Shown: positions 26,817-35,830, counted from the stretch's first letter. The stretch is 64,000 nt of DNA from Saccharopolyspora galaxeae (GCF_016526145.1 NZ_JADDUE010000006.1:124001-188000), one strand, 5' to 3'. Made by a program: numbers and translations. Notes: generated from the letters alone by a model not told the origin.

Positions 26817-28124
26817 GTGACGACGAGCATCGAACCTTCCCATTCCGCGGAAACCGGCGAGGACCTGCGCGAACAGGTGCGCGCGGCGGCGCGGCGGGCG
26901 CAGGCCGCGGCGGGCGAGCTGGCGCTGGCTTCGCGGGCGGTCAAGGACGAACTCCTGCACGCGATGGCCGCGGCGCTGGTCGAACGCGCGCCGGAGGTGC
27001 TGGAGGCCAACCTGCGAGACGTCGCTCGCGCGCGGGAGAACGGCACCCCCGACGGACTGGTCGACCGGCTGAAGCTGAGCCGGGAGCGCATCGACGGCAT
27101 CGCCGACGGGCTGCGCACCGTGGCCGGTCTGCCGGACCCGGTCGGTGAAGTGGTGCGCGGCAACGTGCTGCCGAACGGCTTGCAGCTGCAGCAGGTCCGG
27201 GTTCCGCTCGGCGTGGTCGGCATCGTCTACGAGGGCAGGCCCAACGTCACCGTCGATGCCGCCGGGCTCACCTTGAAGTCGGGCAACGCGGTGCTGCTGC
27301 GCGGCTCGTCGTCGGCCGCCGAATCCAACGCCGCGCTCGTCGCGATCCTGTCCGAGGTGCTGGTCAAGCACGATCTTCCTGCCGCGGCGGTGCAGCTGCT
27401 GCCCAGCAGCGATCGTGCTTCGGTGCAGCACTTGATCACCGCACGCGGGCTGGTCGACATCGTCATCCCCCGCGGTGGCGCGGGCCTGATCTCCGCGGTC
27501 GTCGAGAACGCCACCGTGCCCACCATCGAAACCGGGGTCGGCAACTGCCACGTCTACGTCGACGAGCACGCCGACGCCGACACCGCGCTGCGCATCCTGC
27601 TGAACTCCAAGGCCCGCCGCCCGAGCGTGTGCAACGCGGCGGAAACCCTGCTGGTCCACCAGGACATCGCCGAGGACTTCGTGCCGCGCGCGGTCGCCGA
27701 GCTGCGCGCGGGCGGGATCGCCGTGCACGGCGACGAACAGGTCGTGCGGCTCGGCGGGACCGGCGTGCTGGAAGCCACCGAGCAGGACTGGGACACCGAG
27801 TACGGCTCGCTGGACATCGCAGCGGCCGTCGTCGAGTCGCTGCCCGCGGCCGTCGAGCACATCCGCGAGCACGGCTCCGGGCACACCGAGGCCATCGTGA
27901 CCGACAACGTCCGGTCCGCCCGCCAGTTCACCGCCCGGGTGGACGCTGCGGCCGTGATGGTCAACGCTTCGACCGCGTTCACCGACGGCGGCGAATTCGG
28001 CATGGGTGCCGAAATCGGCATCTCCACCCAGAAGCTGCACGCCCGCGGCCCGATGGCACTGCCCGAGCTGACCTCGACGAAGTGGCTCGTGTTCGGCGAC
28101 GGGCAGGTCCGCCCGGCGAACTGA
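26817..28124 (+). CDS. proA: Gamma-glutamyl phosphate reductase
   Basis: ProA reduces gamma-glutamyl phosphate with NADPH to glutamate semialdehyde, the second step of proline synthesis. The 435-residue aldehyde-dehydrogenase-fold protein has [35 protein letters not shown], and the catalytic cysteine in [13 protein letters not shown], plus [20 protein letters not shown] near the C-terminus, shown in part. It is full length. The start is set by TAGGCT 6 nt upstream of GTG, implying its own promoter separate from obg-proB. A perfect 11-bp hairpin ends the unit. Confidence 0.97.
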   Translation: MTTSIEPSHSAETGEDLREQVRAAARRAQAAAGELALASRAVKDELLHAMAAALVERAPEVLEANLRDVARARENGTPDGLVDRLKLSRERIDGIADGLRTVAGLPDPVGEVVRGNVLPNGLQLQQVRVPLGVVGIVYEGRPNVTVDAAGLTLKSGNAVLLRGSSSAAESNAALVAILSEVLVKHDLPAAAVQLLPSSDRASVQHLITARGLVDIVIPRGGAGLISAVVENATVPTIETGVGNCHVYVDEHADADTALRILLNSKARRPSVCNAAETLLVHQDIAEDFVPRAVAELRAGGIAVHGDEQVVRLGGTGVLEATEQDWDTEYGSLDIAAAVVESLPAAVEHIREHGSGHTEAIVTDNVRSARQFTARVDAAAVMVNASTAFTDGGEFGMGAEIGISTQKLHARGPMALPELTSTKWLVFGDGQVRPAN

Positions 28125-28153
28125 TCGCGGCCGCACCGTGTGATCGCTCACCA

Positions 28154-28181
28154 CGCGGGCGCGGGCGGAACCGCGCCCGCG
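28154..28181 (+). terminator. Hairpin terminator after proA
   Basis: CGCGGGCGCGG (28154-28164) pairs perfectly with CCGCGCCCGCG (28171-28181) over a 6-nt loop, ending 11 nt before the nadD -10 box. No T-tract. Confidence 0.7.
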
Positions 28182-28191
28182 GGTACTCGTT

Positions 28192-28197
28192 TAGGCT
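28192..28197 (+). promoter_or_regulatory. -10 element TAGGCT for a predicted leaderless nadD mRNA
   Basis: TAGGCT ends 8 nt before the nadD ATG at 28206, with no ribosome-binding site. Confidence 0.58.
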
Positions 28198-28205
28198 CTG
28201 CATTC

Positions 28206-28826
28206 ATGTCTCGTCGGCGCATCGGGGTCATGGGGGGCACCTTCGACCCCATCCACCACGGCCACCTCGTCGCGGCCAGTGAGGTCCAGGCCCAGTTCGG
28301 TCTGGAGCAGGTGATCTTCGTGCCGACCGGCCAGCCGTGGCAGAAGGGCCACGAGGTGGTCAGCCCGGCCGAAGACCGCTACCTGATGACGGTGGTCGCC
28401 ACCGCGTCCAACCCGCGGTTCCTGGTCAGCCGGGTGGACGTGGACCGCAGCGGCCCGACCTACACCGCCGACACGCTCAACGACCTGCGCGCCCACTACC
28501 CGGACGCGGAGCTGTACTTCATCACCGGCGCGGACGCGCTGGAGCAGATCCTTTCCTGGCACCGGGTCAACGAGCTGTTCGACCTCGCGCACTTCATCGG
28601 CGTCACGCGCCCCGGCTATTCGCTCAACGGCGCGCACCTGCCGAAGGGATCGGTCTCGCTGGTGGAGATCCCGGCGATGGCGATCTCGTCGACCGGTTGC
28701 CGGGAACGCGTCCGCGCCGGGTTGCCCGTCTGGTACCTGGTCCCGGACGGCATCGTGCAGTACATCACCAAGCGCGGGCTGTACCGGTCGGACGGCGTCT
28801 CACCTGCACCGGAGTGGGGTCCATGA
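28206..28826 (+). CDS. nadD: Nicotinate-nucleotide adenylyltransferase
   Basis: NadD joins nicotinate mononucleotide and ATP to form deamido-NAD. The 206-residue protein starts [20 protein letters not shown] with the nucleotidyl-transfer HxGH site at H17-H20. It carries [13 protein letters not shown], the second adenylyl-binding motif, near the C-terminus. The ATG at 28206 is chosen over upstream starts because the family begins here and TAGGCT is 8 nt upstream. The order nadD-rsfS-gpgP is the same as in mycobacteria (Rv2421c-Rv2419c). Confidence 0.97.
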   Translation: MSRRRIGVMGGTFDPIHHGHLVAASEVQAQFGLEQVIFVPTGQPWQKGHEVVSPAEDRYLMTVVATASNPRFLVSRVDVDRSGPTYTADTLNDLRAHYPDAELYFITGADALEQILSWHRVNELFDLAHFIGVTRPGYSLNGAHLPKGSVSLVEIPAMAISSTGCRERVRAGLPVWYLVPDGIVQYITKRGLYRSDGVSPAPEWGP

Positions 28827-28953
28827 GCATCCGGTACGAACTCGGCAGTTGATCGCGGGCCGGCCATTGGTTCGGCTCGGCGCCCGGACCGGGCGCGGAC
28901 TACCGGTGCCGAATCGGGCAACCCGGCGTTCTCGCCGGTGCAACCGGCCTGGC

Positions 28954-28959
28954 TATCCT
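28954..28959 (+). promoter_or_regulatory. -10 element TATCCT upstream of rsfS
   Basis: TATCCT fits TANNNT and lies 43 bp before the rsfS start; unlike the leaderless genes nearby, rsfS also has GGAGGAG, so a short conventional leader is expected. Confidence 0.5.
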
Positions 28960-29001
28960 TGTGCGGGGTGGGCGGCACCGTGCCCGCCCGGGAGGAGTGA
29001 C

Positions 29002-29394
29002 GTGGCAGCCACCGAGGAGGCCCGCAAGCTGGCGCTGGTCGCGGCGCAGGCAGCGGCGGACAAGAAGGCGAACGACCTCGTGCTGCTCGACGTCTCCGAG
29101 CAGCTCGTGATCACCGACTGCTTCGTGATCGCCTCCGCGCCGAACGAGCGGCAGGTCGAAGCGATCGTGGAAGCCGTCGAAGAGAAGATGCGCAAGATCG
29201 GCACGAAACCGGTGCGGCGCGAAGGCACCCGCGAAGGCCGCTGGGTCCTGCTGGACTACGTCGACGTCGTGGTGCACGTGCAGCACACCGAGGAGCGTGC
29301 GGTCTACGAGCTCGAGCGGCTGTGGAAGGACTGCCCGCGGATCGAGTTCGAGGACCGCGCGGTTCCCGCCGAGCAGCAGGGCGGCGCCGAGTGA
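29002..29394 (+). CDS. rsfS: Ribosomal silencing factor RsfS
   Basis: RsfS binds ribosomal protein L14 and keeps the subunits apart when nutrients are short. The 130-residue protein shows the family core: DLVLLDVSEQLVITDCFVIA, ERQVEAIVEAVEE, and REGRWVLLDYVDVVVHV followed by YELERLW. GTG at 29002 follows GGAGGAG by 4 nt. Its stop overlaps the gpgP start (GTGA). The placement after nadD is conserved widely in bacteria. Confidence 0.97.
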   Translation: MAATEEARKLALVAAQAAADKKANDLVLLDVSEQLVITDCFVIASAPNERQVEAIVEAVEEKMRKIGTKPVRREGTREGRWVLLDYVDVVVHVQHTEERAVYELERLWKDCPRIEFEDRAVPAEQQGGAE

Positions 29395-30002
29395 CACTCG
29401 ATCGCCTGGTGCTGTGGCGGCACGGTGAGACCGACTTCAACGCCGCGGGCCGCATCCAGGGACATCTCGACACCGCGCTCACCGAAACCGGTCGCGAACA
29501 GGCGGAGCGTGCCGCACCGGTGATCGCTTCGTTCGAGCCGCAGGTAGCGGTCGGATCGGATCTGCGCCGGGCCGCTGCGACCGCAATGGCGTTCACCGAG
29601 CTGTCCGGCATGGCCGTGCCGCAGGACAAGCGCTTGCGCGAGACGCATCTCGGCGAGTGGCAGGGCCTCAGCGGCGCCGAGGTGGAGCACGGCTGGCCGG
29701 GTGCGATGGGTACGTGGCGAGCGGATCCGACGTGGGCTCCGCCGGGTGGCGAGTCGCGCGTCGAGGTCGCCGAGCGCGGGTTCGAGGTCGTGTCCGAACT
29801 CGACGCCACTTACTCGGCCACCGCGTTGGTGTGCGCGCACGGCGGCCTGATCACCGGGCTGACCGCGCGGCTGCTGGGGTGGCCGCACGAGCTCTGGCCC
29901 GGTCTCGGCGGTGTCGCCAACTGCCACTGGGTGGTGCTGAGCCGCCGCGGCGGTTCCCGGCAGTGGCGTTTGATCACCTACAACGGCGGAGTTCCGGGCT
30001 GA
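29391..30002 (+). CDS. gpgP: Histidine phosphatase, likely glucosyl-3-phosphoglycerate phosphatase
   Basis: The 203-residue protein belongs to the phosphoglycerate-mutase-like histidine phosphatases. The phospho-acceptor motif LWRHGETDFN has its histidine at residue 11, and a second catalytic His lies in LVCAHGGLITGL. The mycobacterial gene at this exact place (Rv2419c, next to rsfS) encodes GpgP, which dephosphorylates glucosyl-3-phosphoglycerate in methylglucose lipopolysaccharide synthesis. The specific function is therefore assigned by synteny and family, and a broader phosphatase role cannot be excluded. Its GTG overlaps the rsfS stop. Confidence 0.85.
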   Translation: MTLDRLVLWRHGETDFNAAGRIQGHLDTALTETGREQAERAAPVIASFEPQVAVGSDLRRAAATAMAFTELSGMAVPQDKRLRETHLGEWQGLSGAEVEHGWPGAMGTWRADPTWAPPGGESRVEVAERGFEVVSELDATYSATALVCAHGGLITGLTARLLGWPHELWPGLGGVANCHWVVLSRRGGSRQWRLITYNGGVPG

Positions 30003-30045
30003 TCGGCCGTCCGCGGCGCCCGGCGGTGGTTTTGGGGTTTCTCGC

Positions 30046-30900
30046 GTGTCCGTAGCCGTCGTCACCGATTCCACCGCGTACCTGCCGGACGGATTCGCGG
30101 ATCGATTCTCGGTGCGCGTGGTGCCGCTGCACGTCAGCGTGCAAGGGGGGACGCCCGTACCGGAGTTCGAGTTCGGCTCGGATCGATTGGTTTCCGCGTT
30201 CGAGCACAAGCAGCGGGTGACGACGTCGGGCGCGACCGCGGCGGAACTCGCACGGGTGTACCGGGACGCCCTGGCGGACGGGGCCGACGGCGTCGTCTCG
30301 GTGCATTTGTCCCGGCGCTTGTCGGCGACTTGGGACGCCGCCCGGCTGGCCGCGCAAGAAGTGGGCCCGGAGCTGGTGCGGGTGGTCGATTCCCGTTCGG
30401 CCGCGATGGGCTTGGGATTCGCCGCATTAGGCGCCGCGGATCTGGCCTGCGCGGGGGCGGGACTGTCCGCTGTGGAGAGCCGTGCTGCGCTGATCGCGCA
30501 GCGGACCACGACCTTGTTCTCGGTGCAGACGTTGGAGCATCTGCGCCGGGGCGGCCGGATCGGAACCGCTGCCGCGGTGCTCGGTACCGCGCTGGCGATC
30601 AAGCCGTTGCTGCATGTCCACGAGGGACGCGTCGAAGCGTTGGAGAAGGTGCGCACGACCGCCCGCGCCCACACCAGGTTGCTGGAGATCGTGGGGCGCG
30701 CGGTGGCCTCGGAGCCGGCGGCGGTGGCGATCCACCACCTCGCTGCTCCCGAATGGGCGGATCGGCTCGCGCAGCGGCTGGAGGAGATGACTTCCGGGCA
30801 GATCGAGTGCTTGGTCGCTGAGGTCGGGCCGGTGGTGGGTGCGCACATAGGCCCCGGAGCTCTCGGTGCGGTCATGCTGCCCGGGGGTTGGCGGAGATGA
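30046..30900 (+). CDS. DegV family fatty-acid-binding protein
   Basis: This 284-residue protein begins MSVAVVTDSTAYLPDGFADR, and has TSGATAAELARVYRDAL and the lipid-binding-domain segments VVDSRSAAMGLGFAALGAAD and LEHLRRGGRIGTAAAVLG. These are DegV hallmarks. DegV (FakB-like) proteins bind a fatty acid and, in systems with a FakA kinase, present it for phosphorylation. No FakA partner is encoded in this window. Same-strand position after gpgP follows the mycobacterial order (Rv2417c). No typical ribosome-binding site was noted at the GTG start. Confidence 0.92.
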   Translation: MSVAVVTDSTAYLPDGFADRFSVRVVPLHVSVQGGTPVPEFEFGSDRLVSAFEHKQRVTTSGATAAELARVYRDALADGADGVVSVHLSRRLSATWDAARLAAQEVGPELVRVVDSRSAAMGLGFAALGAADLACAGAGLSAVESRAALIAQRTTTLFSVQTLEHLRRGGRIGTAAAVLGTALAIKPLLHVHEGRVEALEKVRTTARAHTRLLEIVGRAVASEPAAVAIHHLAAPEWADRLAQRLEEMTSGQIECLVAEVGPVVGAHIGPGALGAVMLPGGWRR

Positions 30901-31002
30901 TCCGCGCTCCCTGCGGCGGCGAACCTCGGTGAGCCGGAGCGGGTGCTCAGCGCCCGAATACATCTGCTTTCGAGTGAATTCCTACGGATTGTTCGTGCTG
31001 GT

Positions 31003-31030
31003 TCATCCACAGCCCGACAAGTTGTCCACA
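31003..31030 (+). promoter_or_regulatory. Pair of DnaA-box-like sites upstream of comEA
   Basis: TCATCCACA (31003-31011) and TTGTCCACA (31022-31030) lie in the same orientation 19 bp apart, 41-68 bp before the comEA -10 box. The second is identical to the preferred actinomycete DnaA box, the first a near match. The pair mirrors the arrangement upstream of folC. Confidence 0.5.
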
Positions 31031-31070
31031 GATTGCAGAATTGAGTCTGGGCGGCGGTTCGCGGATTCCT

Positions 31071-31076
31071 TAACGT
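31071..31076 (+). promoter_or_regulatory. -10 element TAACGT for a predicted leaderless comEA mRNA
   Basis: TAACGT ends 7 nt before the ATG at 31084; no ribosome-binding site is present. Confidence 0.55.
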
Positions 31077-31083
31077 CGATGGC

Positions 31084-31986
31084 ATGGCTGCTGTAACCCG
31101 ATTCCACGGTTCGCTCGACGATTCTCCGGACACCGCGTCGAGTCCGCGTACCCGCCTGCGCGCACTGATGCGCCAGGCCGAGCGCGAGCGCACGCAGCAG
31201 GAACGCGAGGACGGGCCGACGCCGACCGGCCGGGATCCCGGAACGGAAGAATTGCCACCGGAACCCGAGGGTGGGTCCCGCGCCGGTCCCTCGAATGCGG
31301 ACCCGCCCACGACGTCGACGCCAGTGCGGCGAGCTTTGCGCAGATGGCTGCCCGAATCGTGGTCGCGTGCCCGGGTCGATCCTGGCAGGTACGGGCGGCT
31401 CGGGATCGTGCTCGCCGCGGTCGTCGCGCTGGCCGTGGTCGGAGTCGTCACGTGGCTGGACCGGCCGGTTCCCGAACCGGCGCCGGCCGCTCCCGTCCCG
31501 GAACAGGTCGCCGCACCACCGGTTCAGCAGGCCGCCGCGCCGCCGCCCGCGGACTTGGTGGTGAGCGTGGTCGGTGAGGTGTCGCGTCCCGGCCTGGTCA
31601 CGCTGCGCCCCGGCGGGCGGGTAGCCGATGCGCTCGATGCGGCGGGCGGCGCGTTGCCCGGAACCGACATCACCACGTTGAACCTGGCCCGCAGGCTCGT
31701 CGACGGGGAACAGCTCTACGTCGCAGTGCCGGTACCTCCCGGCGCCCAACCGGGAGGCCGGCAGGCCTCGACGCCCGAGCCGGGTGGAGCGGGCAGCAAA
31801 GTCGATCTCAACACCGCCACGGAGGAACAGCTCGATGCGCTACCAGGAATCGGTCAAGTCACGGCCGAACGGATCGTGCAATGGCGGGAGCAGCACGGCC
31901 GGTTCGGCTCGGTCGACCAGCTCGGAGACGTCGAAGGGATCGGGGACACCCGGATGGAGCGGCTGCGGGAGCTGGTCCGGGCGTGA
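31084..31986 (+). CDS. comEA: ComEA-like helix-hairpin-helix DNA-binding membrane protein
   Basis: The 300-residue protein has a charged cytoplasmic N-terminus (1-100), one transmembrane helix (about 105-122, LGIVLAAVVALAVVGVV), a Pro/Ala-rich linker, and an SLBB domain (about 157-215). Tandem helix-hairpin-helix motifs fill the C-terminal 60 residues (KVDLNTATEEQLDALPGIGQ). It should bind double-stranded DNA outside the membrane for uptake with ComEC. Its stop overlaps the comEC start by four bases. Many actinomycetes carry these genes without known competence, so the role could be DNA scavenging. Confidence 0.94.
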   Translation: MAAVTRFHGSLDDSPDTASSPRTRLRALMRQAERERTQQEREDGPTPTGRDPGTEELPPEPEGGSRAGPSNADPPTTSTPVRRALRRWLPESWSRARVDPGRYGRLGIVLAAVVALAVVGVVTWLDRPVPEPAPAAPVPEQVAAPPVQQAAAPPPADLVVSVVGEVSRPGLVTLRPGGRVADALDAAGGALPGTDITTLNLARRLVDGEQLYVAVPVPPGAQPGGRQASTPEPGGAGSKVDLNTATEEQLDALPGIGQVTAERIVQWREQHGRFGSVDQLGDVEGIGDTRMERLRELVRA

Positions 31987-34352
31987 GGGCCAAGTCCTTC
32001 GCGCTAGGGTCCACATTGGACTTGCGGTTGCTGCCCGCTGCGCTGGTCACGTGGTCGATCACCTTGGCCGGTTTGCACGGCGGGTGGCCGACCGCGGCGG
32101 CGCTCTCGTGCGCGACGCTGCTCCTGCTGCCGATGGCTTGGAGGTTCGGGCGCGGGCGCGCTTGGCGCAACGGCGTGCTGGCCGTGCTGATCATCTCCAG
32201 CGCCGCGGCCACCGGGATCGCCGTTCGGACCCACGCGGTGGCCGCGCATCCGTTGCGCTCGGCCGCACGGCAGGCCGAGCAGGCGGAACTGCGTGGCACA
32301 TTGGTGGAATCGCCGCGGCCGTTGCAGGGTGCCTCCTACGGTGCTCGCCGGGCGCAAGATCGCTCGGTGGCCAGGCTGCGATTGGACTCCGTCGAGGTCG
32401 ACGACCGCCGGACGCTGGTGGGCGGGCAAGTTCTGCTGCTGGCCCCTACCGAGCAGTGGGGCGCGCTGACGGCCGGCCAGCAGGTCACCGTGCACGGCAA
32501 GGTCCTGCCGCCGCGGAATGGGGAATTGCTCGTCGCGGCCGTTGCGACCTACGAAGCGCCCGAAGGCGTATCGCCCGCGCCGAGCTGGCAGCGTGCAGCG
32601 GAGGATCTGCGCGAGGGACTGCGCGAGACTTCACGCGCGATGCTCGGCCCAGCCGCAGCCGGACTGCTGCCGGGCCTCGTGGTCGGGGACACCGGCAAGC
32701 TCCCGCCGGAAGTCGTCGAGCAGTTCAACACGGCCGGACTCACCCACCTAACCGCGGTTTCCGGCTCGAACCTCGCGATCGTCTGCGGGGCGGTGTTGCT
32801 CGTGCTGCGCCTGATCGGCGCAGGCCCTGCCGTGTCGGCCGTGGGGGCGGCGCTGGCGATGATCGGCTTCGTGGTGCTCGCCGGACCGGAACCGAGCGTG
32901 CTCCGGGCAGCGGTGATGGGCTCGATCGGGCTGCTCGCCCTCGTCCTCGGCCGCGAACGGTCGGCGCTGCCGATCCTCTCGGCGAGCGTCGTCGGCCTGT
33001 TGCTGCTGGCGCCGGGCTTGGCCACGGCCGCGGGGTTCGCGCTATCGGTGGCCGCGACGGCCGGGCTGATCGTGCTCGCGCCGGTGTGGGCGGACGCGCT
33101 GCACTCGCGCGGGGTGCCGGTGGGTGTCGCCGAGGCCCTGGCGGTTCCGGCGGCGGCGCATCTGCTCACGGCGCCACTGGTGGCAGCCGTTTCCGGCGAG
33201 GTCAGCGTGGTCGCAGTGCTGGCGAACCTGCTGGCCGGGCCGGTGGTGGGGCCGGCCACCGTGCTGGGAGTGTGCGCGACGCTGCTCGCGCCCGTTTCCG
33301 GAACGCTGGCGAGCGCTCTGGTGTGGCTGGCGGGGCCGGAGCTGGAGTGGGTGCTGGCCGTCGCCCGCCATTCGGCCGCGGTTCCGGGCGCGTCGTTCGA
33401 CTGGCCTTCCGGCGCTGGAGGCGGCCTGCTGCTGGCCGTGCTGGCGTTGATGTTGCTGGTGGTTCTGCGCGGCCGGATTTCGCGGATGGTGCTCGCAGCC
33501 GTGGTCCTGCTGTTCGTCGTCGTGGTGATCCCGGTACGGCATCGGGTAGCTCCGTGGCCGGTTCCCGGCTGGACCGTGGTCGCCTGCGATGTCGGGCAAG
33601 GCGACGGCCTGGTGCTGGCCACCGGGCGTCCGCACGAGGCCGTGGTGATCGACACCGGGCCGGACCCCGTGCTGATGAGCGATTGCCTGCAACGCCTGGA
33701 GATCCGCCGCATACCACTGTTGTTGCTGACGCATCTGCACGCGGACCACGTCAGCGGAGCGCCCGCGGTGCTGTCCGGCCGAGCGGTCGGCGCACTCGCC
33801 GTCGGATCGCTGCGAGAACCCGCTTGGGCTTTCCGGGAGGTGACCGCGGCGGCCCGCGCCAACCGCGTACCGGTGATGCGGCTGAGCGCCGGTCAACGAG
33901 TGCGGTGGCCGGGCCTGGTGCTCGACGTGCTCGGACCTCGCGGCGAGCTGGCGCGAACCCGCTCGAGCGAGGACGCCAACGACGCTTCGCTCGTGGTGAA
34001 GGCGACCACGCCGCACGGGCGGATCCTGCTCACCGGCGACGTGGAACTACCCGGCCAGGGGGAACTGCTGGATTCGAGGGCGAACCTGCGTGCCGAAGTG
34101 CTCAAGGTCCCGCACCACGGCTCGCGCTACACCACGCCTCGTTTCCTCGCGGCCGTAAGACCGCGGCTGGCTGTGGTCAGCGTCGGCGCGGGCAACAGCT
34201 ACGGACATCCGAGCCCGCTGGTGCTCGGCGAACTGACCCGAATGGGCACCCGAGTGTTGCGCACCGACCAGTCCGGCGACGTCGCGATCGTGCAGGACGA
34301 GCAGGGCAGGCGAGCGGTCGAGTGCGGCGATCCGGTCCGCCCGGAGAACTGA
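31983..34352 (+). CDS. comEC: ComEC/Rec2 DNA-uptake channel
   Basis: The 789-residue protein has an N-terminal membrane and DUF4131-type soluble region (1-230). A competence domain with many transmembrane helices follows (about 240-520; LTHLTAVSGSNLAIVCGAV). A C-terminal metallo-beta-lactamase-like domain contains DVGQGDG and the metal-binding THLHADHVSG (about 583-592), followed by LKVPHHGSRY. It forms the channel that passes one strand of DNA into the cell and may degrade the other. The active-site histidines are intact. The start is the GTG overlapping the comEA stop. Confidence 0.95.
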   Translation: MRAKSFALGSTLDLRLLPAALVTWSITLAGLHGGWPTAAALSCATLLLLPMAWRFGRGRAWRNGVLAVLIISSAAATGIAVRTHAVAAHPLRSAARQAEQAELRGTLVESPRPLQGASYGARRAQDRSVARLRLDSVEVDDRRTLVGGQVLLLAPTEQWGALTAGQQVTVHGKVLPPRNGELLVAAVATYEAPEGVSPAPSWQRAAEDLREGLRETSRAMLGPAAAGLLPGLVVGDTGKLPPEVVEQFNTAGLTHLTAVSGSNLAIVCGAVLLVLRLIGAGPAVSAVGAALAMIGFVVLAGPEPSVLRAAVMGSIGLLALVLGRERSALPILSASVVGLLLLAPGLATAAGFALSVAATAGLIVLAPVWADALHSRGVPVGVAEALAVPAAAHLLTAPLVAAVSGEVSVVAVLANLLAGPVVGPATVLGVCATLLAPVSGTLASALVWLAGPELEWVLAVARHSAAVPGASFDWPSGAGGGLLLAVLALMLLVVLRGRISRMVLAAVVLLFVVVVIPVRHRVAPWPVPGWTVVACDVGQGDGLVLATGRPHEAVVIDTGPDPVLMSDCLQRLEIRRIPLLLLTHLHADHVSGAPAVLSGRAVGALAVGSLREPAWAFREVTAAARANRVPVMRLSAGQRVRWPGLVLDVLGPRGELARTRSSEDANDASLVVKATTPHGRILLTGDVELPGQGELLDSRANLRAEVLKVPHHGSRYTTPRFLAAVRPRLAVVSVGAGNSYGHPSPLVLGELTRMGTRVLRTDQSGDVAIVQDEQGRRAVECGDPVRPEN

Positions 34353-34420
34353 GCCGAGCACCTGGACCACCGCGGCTTGCGCTCCGCGAGCCGCGCACGC
34401 GCGCGGCCCGCGGCGGACGG

Positions 34421-35692
34421 TCACAGACCCAGCGCCTGGTTCACCGAGTCGGTGTTCGGGGCGACGGTCGCCTTCGGGCCGACCTGGTCCTGCACGGCGT
34501 CGAGCGTCTTGAGGCCGTCGCCGGTGATCAGCAGCACCGTCTCCTCGTCCGGATCGATCTTGCCCGCCTCGATGAGCTTCTTCGCGGTCGCGACGGTGAC
34601 CCCGCCCGCGGTCTCGGCGAAGATGCCCTCGGTCCGGGCCAGCAGCCGGATGCCGTCGACGACCTCCTGGTCGGTGACGTCCTCGATGGCTCCGCCGGTG
34701 CGGCGCACCGTGTCGAGCACGTACGGCCCGTCGGCCGGGGCGCCGATCGCCAGCGAGCGGGCGATGGTGTCCGGGCGCACCGGCTGCACCACGTCCTGCT
34801 GGCTCTTGAACGCGGTGGAAACCGGGGAGCACCCGGCGGCCTGCGCGCCGAAGATCTTGTACGGGCTCTCCTCGACAAGGCCGGTGTGCTGCAGCTCGCG
34901 GAAGCCCTTGTCCACCTTGGTCAGCTGCGAGCCGGAGGCGATGGGCACCACGATCTGCTCCGGCAGCCGCCAGCCGAGCTGCTCGGCGACCTCGAAGCCC
35001 AGCGTCTTGGAACCCTCGGAGTAGTACGGGCGGACGTTGACGTTGACGAACGCCCAGTCCTCGTGCTCCCCGGCCAGCTCGGTGGCCAGCCGGTTCACGT
35101 CGTCGTAGTTCCCGTCGACCGCGAGCAGCGAGCCGTCGTAGACCGCGCTCATCAGGATCTTCGCGCGCTCCAGCGTGGACGGGACCAGCACCACCGAGTC
35201 CCAGCCCGCGCGGGCCGCCGCGGAGGCGACCGCGTTCGCGAGGTTGCCGGTGGAGGGGCAGGCCAGCACCCGGAAGCCGAATTCGCGGGCGGCGGCCAAC
35301 GCGACCGCGACCACGCGGTCCTTGAAAGAATGGGTGGGGTTGCCGGTGTCGTCCTTGACCCAGATCCGCTTGACGCCGAGCGCCTTGGCGAGGTTGTCGG
35401 CACGCACCAGCCTGGTACAGCCGGGTTCGGTGTTCGGGTGCTCCTCGACGTTGCTCGGCACCGGCAGCAGGTGCTTGTAGCGCCAGATCGAGCGGGGGCC
35501 TGCCTCGATGTCCTCGCGGCGCACGCGGCCGAAGTCGTAGGCGACCTCCAGCGGCGAGAAGTCCTCCAGCGACACGAATTCCGGGGCCAGCGGCTGGCGA
35601 TGTCCCTCTTCCTTGGACACCAATTCGACGGCCGGACCGAGGTCGTAGGCCGTCTTGGCGGTGGAGTTCGTGTGTTGGGCGGCAGCGGTCAT
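34421..35692 (-). CDS. thrC: Threonine synthase
   Basis: This PLP enzyme turns O-phosphohomoserine into threonine. The 423-residue protein has the PLP-binding lysine in HSFKDRV (K124), ACPSTGNLANAVASAA and the GSQLTKVDKGF segment. It is longer than the roughly 360-residue ThrC of the hom-thrC-thrB operon of many Actinobacteria and resembles the long, plant-like type. It stands alone, with no hom or thrB nearby, so a second thrC elsewhere is possible. Its leader holds a SAM-I riboswitch (35708-35830), and the ribosome-binding site AAAGGA is 8 nt before the ATG. Confidence 0.96.
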   Translation of the reverse strand: MTAAAQHTNSTAKTAYDLGPAVELVSKEEGHRQPLAPEFVSLEDFSPLEVAYDFGRVRREDIEAGPRSIWRYKHLLPVPSNVEEHPNTEPGCTRLVRADNLAKALGVKRIWVKDDTGNPTHSFKDRVVAVALAAAREFGFRVLACPSTGNLANAVASAAARAGWDSVVLVPSTLERAKILMSAVYDGSLLAVDGNYDDVNRLATELAGEHEDWAFVNVNVRPYYSEGSKTLGFEVAEQLGWRLPEQIVVPIASGSQLTKVDKGFRELQHTGLVEESPYKIFGAQAAGCSPVSTAFKSQQDVVQPVRPDTIARSLAIGAPADGPYVLDTVRRTGGAIEDVTDQEVVDGIRLLARTEGIFAETAGGVTVATAKKLIEAGKIDPDEETVLLITGDGLKTLDAVQDQVGPKATVAPNTDSVNQALGL

Positions 35693-35707
35693 CGCGAGGT
35701 CCTTTCC

Positions 35708-35830
35708 TCATCTATCCCGCGGGCGGGTCGGAATTGGCACCGAATTCTTCGACTGCCTCGCGCGAGCCGCGAATGGTCGAGATGGTTGCCGGGGCTTCTA
35801 CGGGCCGTTCCCTCTGCCCCTCTGGATGAG
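35708..35830 (-). promoter_or_regulatory. SAM-I (S-box) riboswitch in the thrC leader
   Basis: Read on the minus strand from 35830, the RNA shows the S-box landmarks in order: CTCATCCAGAGGGGCAGAGG (P1/P2 and kink-turn side), GAACGGCCCGTAGAAGCCCC, GGCAACC, then GGTGCCAATTCC and GGGATAGATGAG. P1 forms between CTCATC (35830-35825) and GATGAG (35713-35708). The ribosome-binding site AAAGGA (35706-35701) begins one base after P1, and no terminator hairpin with a T-run lies between the aptamer and the ATG. Control of translation initiation is therefore more likely than attenuation. The class assignment is firm; the direction of control is inferred. Confidence 0.95.

Noticed and set aside
28823-28852. 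Tiny frame MSIRYELGS overlapping the nadD stop
   Set aside because: It has nine codons, no ribosome-binding site and no context.
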